From JANSWP01 sp041941305 (lineage in GTDB: Bacteria; Bacteroidota; Bacteroidia; Chitinophagales; Saprospiraceae): a stretch of DNA of 64,000 bases. Made by a program: the position numbers and the translations under genes. The notes below the pieces were generated by a model. That model made no database searches and was not told the origin of the DNA. It saw only the letters and a list, made by a program, of their open reading frames with translations. Positions 45,867 to 54,675 of the stretch are shown here, piece after piece; the first letter of the stretch is position 1, and each line of letters starts with the position of its first letter. The stretch is from NCBI GenBank assembly GCA_041941305.1, contig JBGTQJ010000004.1:1-64000 (forward strand). Reading direction: 5' to 3'.

Positions 45867-47270
45867 ATGAATCAGCATACGATAAAGGAGTCTGTAACGG
45901 TAAAAGGAGTTGGGCTACACACTGGGAAAGAGGTGACCCTAACCTTCCGCCCTGCTCCAGTCAATCATGGCTATAAATTTCAAAGAGTGGATCTGGAGGC
46001 CCACCCAATTATACGTGCAGAAATCAGCCAGGTAACCTCTACCAATAGAGGTACAACCATCAGCAAAGGAGATATAGTTGTAAATACGGTTGAACATGTG
46101 CTCTCAGCACTTTACGGCTTGTCTATTGATAATGTGTTGATTGAGATTGATGGACCAGAAGTTCCCATTGTAGACGGAAGCGCAGCTCCATTTGTAAGAG
46201 CCTTGGAAAGCGCTGGTATGGATGAGCAAGACGCCGAAAGAGAATATTTTGAAGTGTTGGAGCCAATTTCCTACACGGACAGTGAAACTGGTTCCGAAAT
46301 CATGGCACTTCCTGGTGAAGGCTTCCAGGTAACTACCTTGATAGATTTCAATTCGGAAATTCTTGGTCAACAATATGCCTCACTACACGATATCAATGAT
46401 TTCAGTAAAGAGATTGCTCCATGTCGCACATTTGTATTCTTGCATGAATTGAATGGCTTGGCAAATCAAGATCTCATTAAGGGTGGTGATTTGGACAATG
46501 CAATTGTGATTGTTGATAAAATGATGAACCAAAATGAATTGGATGCATTGGCAAAAAAACTGAATAAGCCAAGTGTTAAAGTTGAAAAAGAAGGTATTTT
46601 AAATACGACGGATTTACATTTTTCCAATGAACCTGCTCGCCATAAGTTATTGGATGTTGTTGGAGATATGGCATTATTGGGGAAACCTATTAAAGGAAAA
46701 ATTGTTGCAACAAAACCCGGTCATACCGCAAATGTCGAATTCACTAAAATATTGAAACAAAAATATACAGAACAAAAAAAGTTGAAGGGCAAACCCAAAT
46801 ATGATCCGAATCAAAAGCCAATTTACAATACAATGGAAATCGCCCAAATGCTTCCACATCGATATCCCTTTTTGTTGGTAGATAAAATTATTGAAGTATC
46901 TGACCGTCACGTTGTCGGAGTTAAAAATATCACCTTCAACGAACAATTATTTCAAGGACATTTTCCAAATAATCCCATTTTTCCAGGCGTTTTACAGATG
47001 GAGGCCTTGGCACAAACTGGTGGTATTTTGGCATTGGCACAACAAGAGGACCCAGGTAGTTGGGATACGTATTTTTTGAAAATTGACAATGCTAAATTTA
47101 AGAACATGGTCGTGCCTGGAGATACTTTGATTTTAAAAATGGAATTGATGGGACCTATCCGTAGGGGTATTGTACAAATGTATGGTACTGCTTATGTGGG
47201 AAACAAAATTGTATCTGAGGGAGAATTGACAGCGCAAATCGTAAAAAGACCTACAAATGGGAAAAGTTAG
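45867..47270 (+). CDS. lpxC: Bifunctional LpxC deacetylase / FabZ hydroxyacyl-ACP dehydratase
   Basis: Residues 1-300 are LpxC, with the zinc ligands in VEHVLSALYG (about 75-84) and the ARHKLLDVVGD motif (about 262-272). Residues about 325-467 are FabZ, with MLPHRYPFLLVDKI and the active-site segment HFPNNPIFPGVLQMEALAQ. The first half removes acetate from UDP-3-O-acyl-GlcNAc, the committed step of lipid A; the second dehydrates 3-hydroxyacyl-ACP for fatty acid synthesis. Fusion of the two is a known feature of Bacteroidota and links both uses of hydroxyacyl-ACP. Confidence 0.96.
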   Translation: MNQHTIKESVTVKGVGLHTGKEVTLTFRPAPVNHGYKFQRVDLEAHPIIRAEISQVTSTNRGTTISKGDIVVNTVEHVLSALYGLSIDNVLIEIDGPEVPIVDGSAAPFVRALESAGMDEQDAEREYFEVLEPISYTDSETGSEIMALPGEGFQVTTLIDFNSEILGQQYASLHDINDFSKEIAPCRTFVFLHELNGLANQDLIKGGDLDNAIVIVDKMMNQNELDALAKKLNKPSVKVEKEGILNTTDLHFSNEPARHKLLDVVGDMALLGKPIKGKIVATKPGHTANVEFTKILKQKYTEQKKLKGKPKYDPNQKPIYNTMEIAQMLPHRYPFLLVDKIIEVSDRHVVGVKNITFNEQLFQGHFPNNPIFPGVLQMEALAQTGGILALAQQEDPGSWDTYFLKIDNAKFKNMVVPGDTLILKMELMGPIRRGIVQMYGTAYVGNKIVSEGELTAQIVKRPTNGKS

Positions 47271-47483
47271 GACTTTTGACGTTTAGCCTTCAAAAATTGA
47301 GGCATAATGATATAAAAACCGCTCCTTTTCCTCGTTGAATAATTGTTTTGTTCGTCCCTAATCATTAAACAAATAAAAAGCCCTAATTTCGGGTCTTTAT
47401 TCAGAGTTTGGTATTATGCCTTAGAAAACTTTGGAACGGCTCGATTTATTTTGGTTACGTGGAAAAGCACCAAACTCATACAA

Positions 47484-48395
47484 ATGAAAATTACAGAACA
47501 ACCCAATATCATGGATTATAACGGATTGAGGCATATCCATCCGGAAGCACAGATCGGAGAGAATGTGACGATTGAACCCTTTACAACTATAGGGCGAGAC
47601 GTGGTTATTGGCGACAATACCTGGATTGGTGCAAATGTGTCTATCATGGATGGATCCAGGATAGGAGAAGGTTGCAAAATCTTTCCTGGCGCAGTTGTCG
47701 GAGCCATTCCCCAGGATTTGAAATTTCATGGGGAGTATTCAACTGTTGAATTAGGGAACAATGTTGTTATTCGTGAATATTGTACATTGAACCGAGGCAC
47801 CAAAGCAAGTGATACGACGACCATTGGAGATGAATCGCTCTTAATGGCTTATGTGCATGTTGCCCATGATTGTAGTATTGGCAAAAGATGTGTTTTAGCC
47901 AATGGTGTCACTTTGGCTGGACATATTGAAGTGGAAGATTATGCAATTATCGGAGGTTTGGTTGCAGTGCATCAATTTGTGAAAATCGGGTCTCATACTT
48001 TTATTGGTGGTGGTTCATTGGTCAGAAAAGATGTTCCCCCCTTTGTAAAGGCAGCCAGAGAACCGCTTTCTTATGCTGGTGTAAATTCTGTAGGGTTGAA
48101 GCGAAGAGGTTTTTCCAAAGATCAAATTCACCACATTCAGGATATTTACAGAATTCTTTTTGTTAGGGGCTATAATACGCGCAAAGCAATTGAGCTCATT
48201 GAAACTACCATTGTAGATTCTCCCGAAAAAGAATACATTCTAAAATTTGTAAAAAATGCTGATAGAGGCATTATGCGGGGCTTCCGCCACCTGAACGGAA
48301 AAAAAGTCAATGGTAATGGAAAAGTTTCTGATGATGAAGTGCAAGCATCTGCTTCTTATTTTATGAGAATTGTGAAAAATTTGTTTGGAAATTAA
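47484..48395 (+). CDS. lpxA: UDP-N-acetylglucosamine O-acyltransferase
   Basis: A hexapeptide-repeat beta-helix (about residues 10-195) with the hallmark VGAIPQDLKFHGE and VAHDCSIG, containing the catalytic His, then NSVGLKRRGF and helices. The first step of lipid A synthesis. The frame is open back to an ATG at 47343, but the 47 extra residues look non-coding, so 47484 (MKITEQP) is preferred; 47511 is an alternative. The C-terminus is about 35 residues longer than usual LpxA proteins. Confidence 0.93.
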   Translation: MKITEQPNIMDYNGLRHIHPEAQIGENVTIEPFTTIGRDVVIGDNTWIGANVSIMDGSRIGEGCKIFPGAVVGAIPQDLKFHGEYSTVELGNNVVIREYCTLNRGTKASDTTTIGDESLLMAYVHVAHDCSIGKRCVLANGVTLAGHIEVEDYAIIGGLVAVHQFVKIGSHTFIGGGSLVRKDVPPFVKAAREPLSYAGVNSVGLKRRGFSKDQIHHIQDIYRILFVRGYNTRKAIELIETTIVDSPEKEYILKFVKNADRGIMRGFRHLNGKKVNGNGKVSDDEVQASASYFMRIVKNLFGN

Positions 48396-48396
48396 A

Positions 48397-49014
48397 ATGC
48401 ACATCAAGCTTGAAAAAATATCCAAACGTTATCGTTTCGAGTGGATTTTCAAAAACATTTCATACGAATTTCATAGCGGAAATGCCTACGCTGTTTTAGG
48501 TCCAAACGGTTCTGGAAAATCTACTTTCCTAAAAATTCTTTCTGCCCACCTTACTCCTTCCAAAGGAAAAATTTCATTTCATCAAGATCAACAAAAACTG
48601 GACATTGACAATGTTTATGAACACCTAAGCTATTGTGCTCCATATATTGAACTAATTGAAGAATTTACGCTAAAAGAAGCTATTCTATTTCACCAAAAAT
48701 TCAAACCATATTATGATAGCCTTTCTATTGATGACCTCCTTGGTTTGTTGAATTTTTCTAAATCCAAAAACAAAGAAATCCGCCATTTTTCTTCAGGAAT
48801 GAAGCAACGTCTTAAGTTGGTTTTGGCGATCTGTTCCAACACTCCCGTGCTGCTTTTAGATGAACCTACCTCCAACCTGGACGACCAGGGATTTGAATGG
48901 TATCAAGGTTTAATCAATGACTTTGGAAAAGATAGGTTAATTATTGTTGCCTCAAATGTGGTATCAGATTATAGTTTTTGTCAGGAGAAAATTCAAATTT
49001 TAGATTATAAGTAG
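48397..49014 (+). CDS. ABC transporter ATP-binding protein
   Basis: A single ATPase domain with Walker A LGPNGSGKST (about residues 34-43), signature FSSGMKQ (about 131; an LSGGQ variant), and Walker B LLLDEPTSNLDD. ATG 48397 is preferred over 48385, which overlaps the lpxA end; only 1 nt then separates the genes. No permease follows because an insertion sequence and hairpins come next, so the partner must be elsewhere. Co-transcription with lpxA suggests, but does not prove, an envelope role. Confidence 0.88.
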   Translation: MHIKLEKISKRYRFEWIFKNISYEFHSGNAYAVLGPNGSGKSTFLKILSAHLTPSKGKISFHQDQQKLDIDNVYEHLSYCAPYIELIEEFTLKEAILFHQKFKPYYDSLSIDDLLGLLNFSKSKNKEIRHFSSGMKQRLKLVLAICSNTPVLLLDEPTSNLDDQGFEWYQGLINDFGKDRLIIVASNVVSDYSFCQEKIQILDYK

Positions 49015-49110
49015 TAGTTCTTGCATTTGAAGGTAAAAAACTTCTGATTTTAATAATTAATTCAAGTTGCGAAGTATTCGCCTCGCCAGCTTTGCTGGCT
49101 CGCCGAATGG

Positions 49111-49163
49111 GGGTTTTAGGGGGTAAAAGCAGGCATTTTGCCTGCTTTTACCCCCTAAAACCC
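49111..49163. terminator. 25-bp perfect hairpin after the lpx/ABC operon
   Basis: Arms 49111-49135 and 49139-49163 pair perfectly over 25 bp around a 3-nt loop. A second, smaller hairpin (gccagc/gctggc near 49085-49099) lies just before it. It is a plausible end for the lpxA-ABC transcript, though the stem is much longer than needed and may be a dispersed palindrome. Confidence 0.6.
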
Positions 49164-49230
49164 AGGGCTGTTAAGTTCTATGCTAATAAAGTTAAAAGTC
49201 AAAATGATAAATGTAAAATGTAAAAGTTCA

Positions 49231-50546
49231 CATGGTTCACCTACACATTTTACGGTACACATATATTAATAAAATTCGACCATTGCTCTGGCTTTGAAAT
49301 GGTCAAAATTTAAAAATCCGAAGGCTCTACGTTTAATCAATTTTAATTTATTATTCGTTCCTTCTAATTTCCCTGTGGAAAAGCGCCCCTTGAAGTAATT
49401 TAAAATGACCGTTTTCCACTCTTGATAAAAATCAATAAACTTGAAAAAATAGCGAATCTTGTATTTTTTAACCCCTTCAATCCATTGATTAATTAGGGAT
49501 TCCGCTTCTGAAATACTTAAAGGAGCATCGAAAATATCCTTTAGGGTATTTCTCGCATCCCAGGTTAATCGAAGTAAATGATATTCCTTTTTTTCAAAAA
49601 CGTTATTGAGTTTTTCTAGTTCTTTGACAGTTAAATTCTCTGGATTCTTAAGCAATGCCCATCTGAGCTTTTTCAATTCCTCCGCTTTGGGAAATTGTTT
49701 TCTAAAACTATTTCGTGCATGGTTGATGCCTTCTTGGCACTTTCCAAAAAAATGGAATCGATCGGCTACTACTATGGCATTGGTAAAAACCTCCTTGGCA
49801 CAATTCAGATAAGCTTTCCACATATCCGAACAAAACACTTGGATTTGTTCGCAAAAAGCAACTCCTTTGTCTCGGAAATACTTGATTAAGAAGGCTTTGT
49901 CTCTTTGTTCTAACAAATCTAATATAGTTCCCGTCAGTAGATTTAGTACTACTACCACATAATTATTATGACCCTTTTTCAAAGCTATTTCGTCTAAAGC
50001 AATATGAGTAACATCTGACCAATCTGAACGAGTAGCAATTTCTTTGGAACTATGAGTATCAAATATTTCATTGACCGTTTTCCAATCCAAGTCCTCCTTT
50101 TGAGCAATATAGCTTAAATCTGTTCCTTTACATCGATAATACAGATATTCTTCATAACGGATAGTCAAATGTTTATAAGCACGAATGAAGCCAAAGGGTT
50201 CTGTAAAGTAATTACCGCAATTGCATTCAAATTGACGAACTTCTAATTTCAAAATGACTTTTTTGCCACTTATCGGTAAATCTTTTATACTTCGAGTACT
50301 ATAGGATTTTACCTTACTACATTTTTTGCCACAATTAGGGCAGATACCCTCAGCTAATACACTACAGACTGAAATTTCATAGCGATCTCCATAAGTTGAG
50401 ACTGAAGTAACTTTAAGTTCTTTAATCCCGAGAATTTGAGTAAATAGTTCTGGTGTTGTCATTCAACAAATGAAGCAATTTACTCCTTTTCTGTCAAATT
50501 TATTTTTATCATATGGAATCACCGTAAAATATGTAGGTGAACCATG
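49231..50546 (-). mobile_element. ISL3-family insertion sequence
   Basis: Terminal inverted repeats of 26 bp with one mismatch lie at 49231-49256 and 50521-50546 and enclose a single transposase gene. The core of the ends (ggttcacctac) fits ISL3-type termini. Total length about 1.3 kb is normal. I see no 8-bp target duplication at the borders, so either flanks have changed or the copy arose by recombination. It looks intact. Confidence 0.88.
49266..50462 (-). CDS. ISL3-family transposase
   Basis: The N-terminal zinc-binding part has ICPNCGKKC (about 38-46) and FECNCGNYF (about 80). The DDE core follows: Asp in HIALDEIAL (about 152), Asp in VVADRFHFFG (about 233) and Glu in GKLEGTNNKLK (about 371). 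The C-terminal RRAFGFLNFDHFKAR is typical of the family. It is full length at 398 residues, so the element is probably active. It lies within 26-bp terminal repeats and points toward the lpx operon. Confidence 0.92.
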   Translation of the reverse strand: MTTPELFTQILGIKELKVTSVSTYGDRYEISVCSVLAEGICPNCGKKCSKVKSYSTRSIKDLPISGKKVILKLEVRQFECNCGNYFTEPFGFIRAYKHLTIRYEEYLYYRCKGTDLSYIAQKEDLDWKTVNEIFDTHSSKEIATRSDWSDVTHIALDEIALKKGHNNYVVVVLNLLTGTILDLLEQRDKAFLIKYFRDKGVAFCEQIQVFCSDMWKAYLNCAKEVFTNAIVVADRFHFFGKCQEGINHARNSFRKQFPKAEELKKLRWALLKNPENLTVKELEKLNNVFEKKEYHLLRLTWDARNTLKDIFDAPLSISEAESLINQWIEGVKKYKIRYFFKFIDFYQEWKTVILNYFKGRFSTGKLEGTNNKLKLIKRRAFGFLNFDHFKARAMVEFY

Positions 50547-50666
50547 ATTAACTCACAACATGCTACGGATCAGACTGTTAAGTCAATTAAAAATGAAAAT
50601 AAAAATGACAATGAAAATTAATAAATTCACGCCATAGCCTTTTGAATATTTAGATTTTTCATTTTT

Positions 50667-50777
50667 ATTTAAATTTAAATTTAAATTTAAATTTAAATTT
50701 TCATTTTCATTTTCATTTTCATTTTCATTTTCATTTTCATTTTCATTTTCATTTTCATTTTCATTTTCATTTTCATT
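50667..50777. repeat. Two adjoining hexanucleotide tandem arrays
   Basis: About five to six copies of ATTTAA (50667-50700) run into about thirteen copies of TTTTCA (about 50697-50776). Together they span about 110 nt between the IS and the stop of the DPP-IV gene, ending 8 nt from that stop. On the minus strand the arrays keep a frame open and would read Asn-Glu and Asn-Leu repeats, but in a frame different from the peptidase. Confidence 0.9.
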
Positions 50778-50784
50778 AAAATTA

Positions 50785-52917
50785 CTAAGGGCGTGTATTT
50801 TTCCCATTTTCAAAGAAATGCTTCTCCCAAAATTTTTGACCGAGGTTGTAGGAATGCATCCCTTTGGCACCTCCCCAACCGTGGCGACCACCCGGATAGA
50901 CCATCATTTCAAAATCTTTGCCTTTGTCTTGTAACTCACTGATCAGCTGAATGGTATTTTGCATATGGACATTATCGTCAATGGTACCATGGATAATCAG
51001 GAGTTCTCCTTTTAGTTTATCAGCATGGGTCATAACGGAGCCAAAGTGGTATCCATCTGGGTTGTCTTTGGGCTCATCCATGTAGCGTTCTGTATAGATG
51101 TTGTCATAAAGTCGCCAGTCTGTAACAGAAGCAGAGGCGACACCATGTGTAAAATAATCGGAAGCATAGGTGAGTGCCAAAGCTGCCATGTAGCCGCCAT
51201 AACTGCTACCTTGAATACCTACTCTGGTGCTGTCAATGAATGGTTGTTTCTTGAGCCATTTTACAGCTTCGATGTAGTCGTGCATTTCCCATTTGCCAAG
51301 GCTGCGGTGCATGTAATCCATGCCTTTTTTCCCAAATTTGCCGGAAGCTCGGTGATCTACAGTTAAGCGAATAACTCCTTTTTCGTGGAGTGGATTCCAG
51401 GAGAAATTGCGATAGCGGTTGGAAACCGTCCCGGCATCAGGTCCTCCATATATACTGAAGATAATTGGATACTTTTTGGATTTATCAAAATTAGGGGGTA
51501 GTACCCAATATGCGGGTAAATTAAAACCATCTGTGGAAGGTATGGTAAAGCCTTCTACTGTTAACCCAGCTTCTTTATTGGGGTCTTTGGTATTTTCACC
51601 AATCGACCTTAATTGCTTGCCTTTATTGTCGTACAAATCCGTTTTTCCTGGAATGTTGTAGGCAGAATAGGTATCTACAAAATAACTGCCACCTGGCGAT
51701 AGCGAAATGCTATGTGTGCCAGCTCCTTCAGTCAGTTTTGTTTGCTTTTTACCGTTTAAATTGACAACATAAAAATGGGATGCTGTTGGATCTTCTCCTG
51801 TTCCTCTAAAAAAGATTCGATTGTTTTCCTCATCAATTTTGGTGATACTGGTAACTCGCCAATCGTTTTGGGTGATCTGATTCACTAAATTTCCCTGTAG
51901 GTCATAATGATAAAGATTGTACCAGCCGCTTTTATTACTGCGTAGAATGAATCCTTTGCTTTTTTCGAGAAAATGAATTTCATCAAAAAACTCCACCCAG
52001 GTTTCATTGCGCTCTGAATAAATGAGCCGCCGTTCACCAGTTTTGGGGCTGGCAGCAAATATTTTTAAGTCGTTTTGATCTCTGTTTAAATGTTGAAATA
52101 TTAACTCAGAAGCATCTGGTGTCCAAAATATCCAGGCAGTATATTCTATATTTTCATCTGTATCTACCCAGGTAGTTATGCCATTATCAATTTCTACAAT
52201 GCCGAGTTGAACCAAAGGATTGGGATCCCCTGATTTAGGGTACCTAGTTACTTCCAATTCCCCATGGACGCCGTCACCACCAATGTGATGATATATGGGA
52301 AACTCTGGAACAGGGTTGTCATCAAACCTCAAAAAGGCAATTCGCTTGCTATCAGGCGACCAGTAAAATGCCCGGTACCTGGAACTTCTCCCTAAGATCT
52401 CTTCGTAATACACCCAACTGGCCCAGCCATTGTATATTAAATCAGAGCCATCAGTGGTCAATTGCTTTTCAAGCCCTGAATGGATATTCAAGACAAATAA
52501 ATTCCTGTCTCGGGTGTATGCGATATAATTGCCATCAGGAGAAAAGGTCGGATTGTTTTCCTTTTGTGGATTGGCAGTCAATTGCTTCAAATCAGACATC
52601 CCCTTTGCGAAATAGTATAAGTCATTATCTCGATTCATTACAAAAGCCGATCTGTCTTTTGAGAAGGTGGCATTCCTTCTTGTCACACGTACACCATCTG
52701 GTAGATTATCCGTGATATCTGGTGCTGCTTCATAAGCAGACTCTTTTCCCGAAATATTGACTTTGAACATTTGAGCTTCGTCCCCTTGCCCTCTTTCTAT
52801 TAAATAAGTCTCATCATCCAACCAGCCTTGAAAACTAACATCGTTTTGCCCGGAAAGAAGAAAAATAGAGCAAAGAAAAATTGGAATTATTTGGAATCGT
52901 TTAGGTAGATAATTCAT
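50785..52917 (-). CDS. Dipeptidyl-peptidase IV-like serine peptidase (S9B)
   Basis: A signal peptide (residues 1-24) leads into an eight-bladed DPP-IV-type propeller (about 30-440, with WVYYEEILGRSSRYRAFYWS) and an alpha/beta-hydrolase catalytic domain. Ser572 in GSSYGG, the acid in TIDDN (about 647) and His679 in GGRHGW form an intact triad. It cuts X-Pro/Ala dipeptides from peptide N-termini, probably in the periplasm or at the outer membrane. The gene ends 8 nt before the hexamer arrays. A ~70-nt gap separates it from the upstream stretch of heptamer repeats. Confidence 0.92.
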   Translation of the reverse strand: MNYLPKRFQIIPIFLCSIFLLSGQNDVSFQGWLDDETYLIERGQGDEAQMFKVNISGKESAYEAAPDITDNLPDGVRVTRRNATFSKDRSAFVMNRDNDLYYFAKGMSDLKQLTANPQKENNPTFSPDGNYIAYTRDRNLFVLNIHSGLEKQLTTDGSDLIYNGWASWVYYEEILGRSSRYRAFYWSPDSKRIAFLRFDDNPVPEFPIYHHIGGDGVHGELEVTRYPKSGDPNPLVQLGIVEIDNGITTWVDTDENIEYTAWIFWTPDASELIFQHLNRDQNDLKIFAASPKTGERRLIYSERNETWVEFFDEIHFLEKSKGFILRSNKSGWYNLYHYDLQGNLVNQITQNDWRVTSITKIDEENNRIFFRGTGEDPTASHFYVVNLNGKKQTKLTEGAGTHSISLSPGGSYFVDTYSAYNIPGKTDLYDNKGKQLRSIGENTKDPNKEAGLTVEGFTIPSTDGFNLPAYWVLPPNFDKSKKYPIIFSIYGGPDAGTVSNRYRNFSWNPLHEKGVIRLTVDHRASGKFGKKGMDYMHRSLGKWEMHDYIEAVKWLKKQPFIDSTRVGIQGSSYGGYMAALALTYASDYFTHGVASASVTDWRLYDNIYTERYMDEPKDNPDGYHFGSVMTHADKLKGELLIIHGTIDDNVHMQNTIQLISELQDKGKDFEMMVYPGGRHGWGGAKGMHSYNLGQKFWEKHFFENGKNTRP

Positions 52918-52973
52918 TGGAATTTAATTTCATATTTTAAAAATGCACAAAATAAGAAAAGTTGTATTCTCTT

Positions 52974-53007
52974 AACCCACAACCCACAACCCACAACCCA
53001 CAACCCA
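52974..53007. repeat. Heptanucleotide tandem repeat (aacccac, about five copies)
   Basis: About five head-to-tail copies of a 7-mer lie just 3' of the stop of the aspartic protease gene and upstream of the DPP-IV gene. Such short arrays change copy number easily. Confidence 0.85.
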
Positions 53008-53009
53008 TA

Positions 53010-54248
53010 TCAAATCAACTTCTTCAATCGAAATACAATCTTATGCCGCACTCCATTTCTTTTTACAATCATTCGGATTTTCTTACCCTCCTTTCTGCTC
53101 AATAGACTTATAATATCCCTTAAAGAGAAAAATGCAGCTGGGGTCCAATTAATGTTCCTGATTTCATCTCCCACTCTTAAACCTGCTATGGAGGCGGGGG
53201 TATTCTCAATTACATCGTGGACGATGAATTGATTCAGCTGGATCCCTCCTGCTATAATGACTGCACCACTTTTATCATATTTAAAAGAAGCATCAAAATT
53301 TCGGTTTGGTTTTAGATAAAGCATCTCATTCCAGTAGTCTATAATAATGGTGAATCGACTGAGTATTTGATTGCCGATGATGCCATTTCGGCCATTGAGC
53401 AGGGACGTATCAATTTGAGGGGGTAAATCCTGAAAATTGGTTAATACTTCTTTGAAGTAGAATTCATCCAGGGTTAAAGATTCTACACGACCCATAAATC
53501 CTTCAAGGAAGCCACCCAATCCCAGACCAATATTTCCACTTAGGACATTTGGCGGTAATTTTAAATTATCGTGAGTATTGGTATTTAAGATTAAAGCAAT
53601 GGTCGCTCCTGAATCTAACAATAGTTTGACATTTATACTTGAATCCTGGTAAATCTTTAAAGGACAGTTTATATATGGTTTGTATTTGGTAATTTCAATG
53701 GGAATAGCGGTGAAGTCTTCCACTGGTTTTTTTTCATTAAACCAGGAAGGTTTCATTAGGGTAATGACCTGGCGTTGATAATTGATTTTTAAAATAAAGG
53801 TTCGAAAGATATCTGCCCCTAAGACACCGTGAATTTTCAGGCCTGTCACTTCTTCAAATCGAAAATAATCATCTTCCAGCACCAAAATAGGTTGAAAGGG
53901 CAACAGCATTTTCTTCCCAATTTCCATATGGGTACCCATGACCAAATGTGCGGTCAAATCCTGACTCATATCCGCACCTACCAATTTAAAGGCTCTTTGG
54001 TACTGCAACCCCAAAATATCTGTGATTTCTTTTCTGGATAAAATGGTGTGCTCTGCTCCAGTATCAAAGATAAACTTGAGTGGAAAAGTCTTTTGGAACA
54101 ACACGTTCACAATGATCATATTGTTCTTATATTCAAAAGGAATGTCAAATTTATTGGGCAAATGGCTGGTCCAACCCCAGGGAGCATTTTGAGCGGAAAG
54201 ACTTCCGATGCAAAGGAATAAGGCGAGAAAAAAATGGATGTTTTTCAT
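53010..54248 (-). CDS. Retropepsin-like aspartic protease with PDZ domain
   Basis: Two aspartic half-sites are present: FDTGAEHTIL (about residue 57 from the chosen start) and LLDSGATIAL (about 210), the double D-T/S-G arrangement of a single-chain protease. A PDZ domain at the C-terminus (VIENTPASIAGLRVGDEI) probably binds substrate C-termini. The frame is open to 54284, but the start at 54248 gives a clean signal peptide (MKNIHFFLALFLCIGSLSAQ) and is preferred. It is likely periplasmic. It may share a transcript with the DPP-IV gene 92 nt downstream. Confidence 0.85.
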   Translation of the reverse strand: MKNIHFFLALFLCIGSLSAQNAPWGWTSHLPNKFDIPFEYKNNMIIVNVLFQKTFPLKFIFDTGAEHTILSRKEITDILGLQYQRAFKLVGADMSQDLTAHLVMGTHMEIGKKMLLPFQPILVLEDDYFRFEEVTGLKIHGVLGADIFRTFILKINYQRQVITLMKPSWFNEKKPVEDFTAIPIEITKYKPYINCPLKIYQDSSINVKLLLDSGATIALILNTNTHDNLKLPPNVLSGNIGLGLGGFLEGFMGRVESLTLDEFYFKEVLTNFQDLPPQIDTSLLNGRNGIIGNQILSRFTIIIDYWNEMLYLKPNRNFDASFKYDKSGAVIIAGGIQLNQFIVHDVIENTPASIAGLRVGDEIRNINWTPAAFFSLRDIISLLSRKEGKKIRMIVKRNGVRHKIVFRLKKLI

Positions 54249-54410
54249 TTGTTTAATGTCGCGAAAGATATGAACTTTTATCATAGCAGCATCCGGTCAT
54301 CTTTTTTCGTTTCCAAAGACTAAATCGTTTTATCCTCATTACCCAAAACAAAATATTTAATTTTCTGTTTCAGTCGCATAAAAAGTTGTATTTTATATTC
54401 TTAAATTTTC

Positions 54411-54440
54411 TTGGTTTTAAAATTAATTTAGTTAGCTTTG
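54411..54440 (+). promoter_or_regulatory. Probable upstream susC promoter (TTG-N19-TAGCTTTG)
   Basis: A TTG at 54411-54413 and TAGCTTTG at 54433-54440 are 19 nt apart, matching the Bacteroidota -33/-7 spacing with an exact -7 box. Confidence 0.55.
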
Positions 54441-54646
54441 CTGCCTAGTTAGTGTCAAATAAACACTTAAAGACATCACCCTAAACACTCCATCTAGAAA
54501 ACAAAAAAAAAGCTTTTCACGTCTTTGAAACACGATAATTAATTGATAATTAACAAGTTATAGAGATTTTTTAAATCATTTTGATTGATAGTGACAAAAT
54601 CTACCCTCATTAGACTTTTATTTAATCTTGTATAAACTATCGTACA

Positions 54647-54654
54647 TATTTTTG
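54647..54654 (+). promoter_or_regulatory. Second -7 box just before susC
   Basis: TATTTTTG fits TANNTTTG and lies 21 nt before the ATG. A TTG at 54628-54630 gives a slightly short spacer of 16 nt. It could give a short-leader transcript. Confidence 0.35.
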
Positions 54655-54675
54655 TTAACAAAACTTTTGTAGTGT

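Larger units (their letters stand above)
54249..54675. other. Divergent intergenic region with long susC leader
   Basis: No gene is seen. It is AT-rich and holds two promoter-like boxes pointing to susC, at 54433-54440 and 54647-54654, and the promoter of the minus-strand protease. If the first is used the susC mRNA has a leader of more than 220 nt. Confidence 0.5.

Noticed and set aside
49226..50554. Target-site duplication of the ISL3 element.
   Set aside because: The 8 nt on either side (gttcacat and atgattaa) do not match, and the shared ctgttaagt farther out is only 9 nt and asymmetric.
50583..50891. A 102-codon minus-strand frame full of Asn-Glu and Asn-Leu repeats.
   Set aside because: It is produced by the hexamer arrays, and its start lies inside the DPP-IV gene in another frame.
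52974..53007. Heptamer array as a phase-variation switch of a gene.
   Set aside because: It lies outside coding sequence, between the protease stop and the DPP-IV start, so frame switching is not possible; an effect on spacing is unproven.
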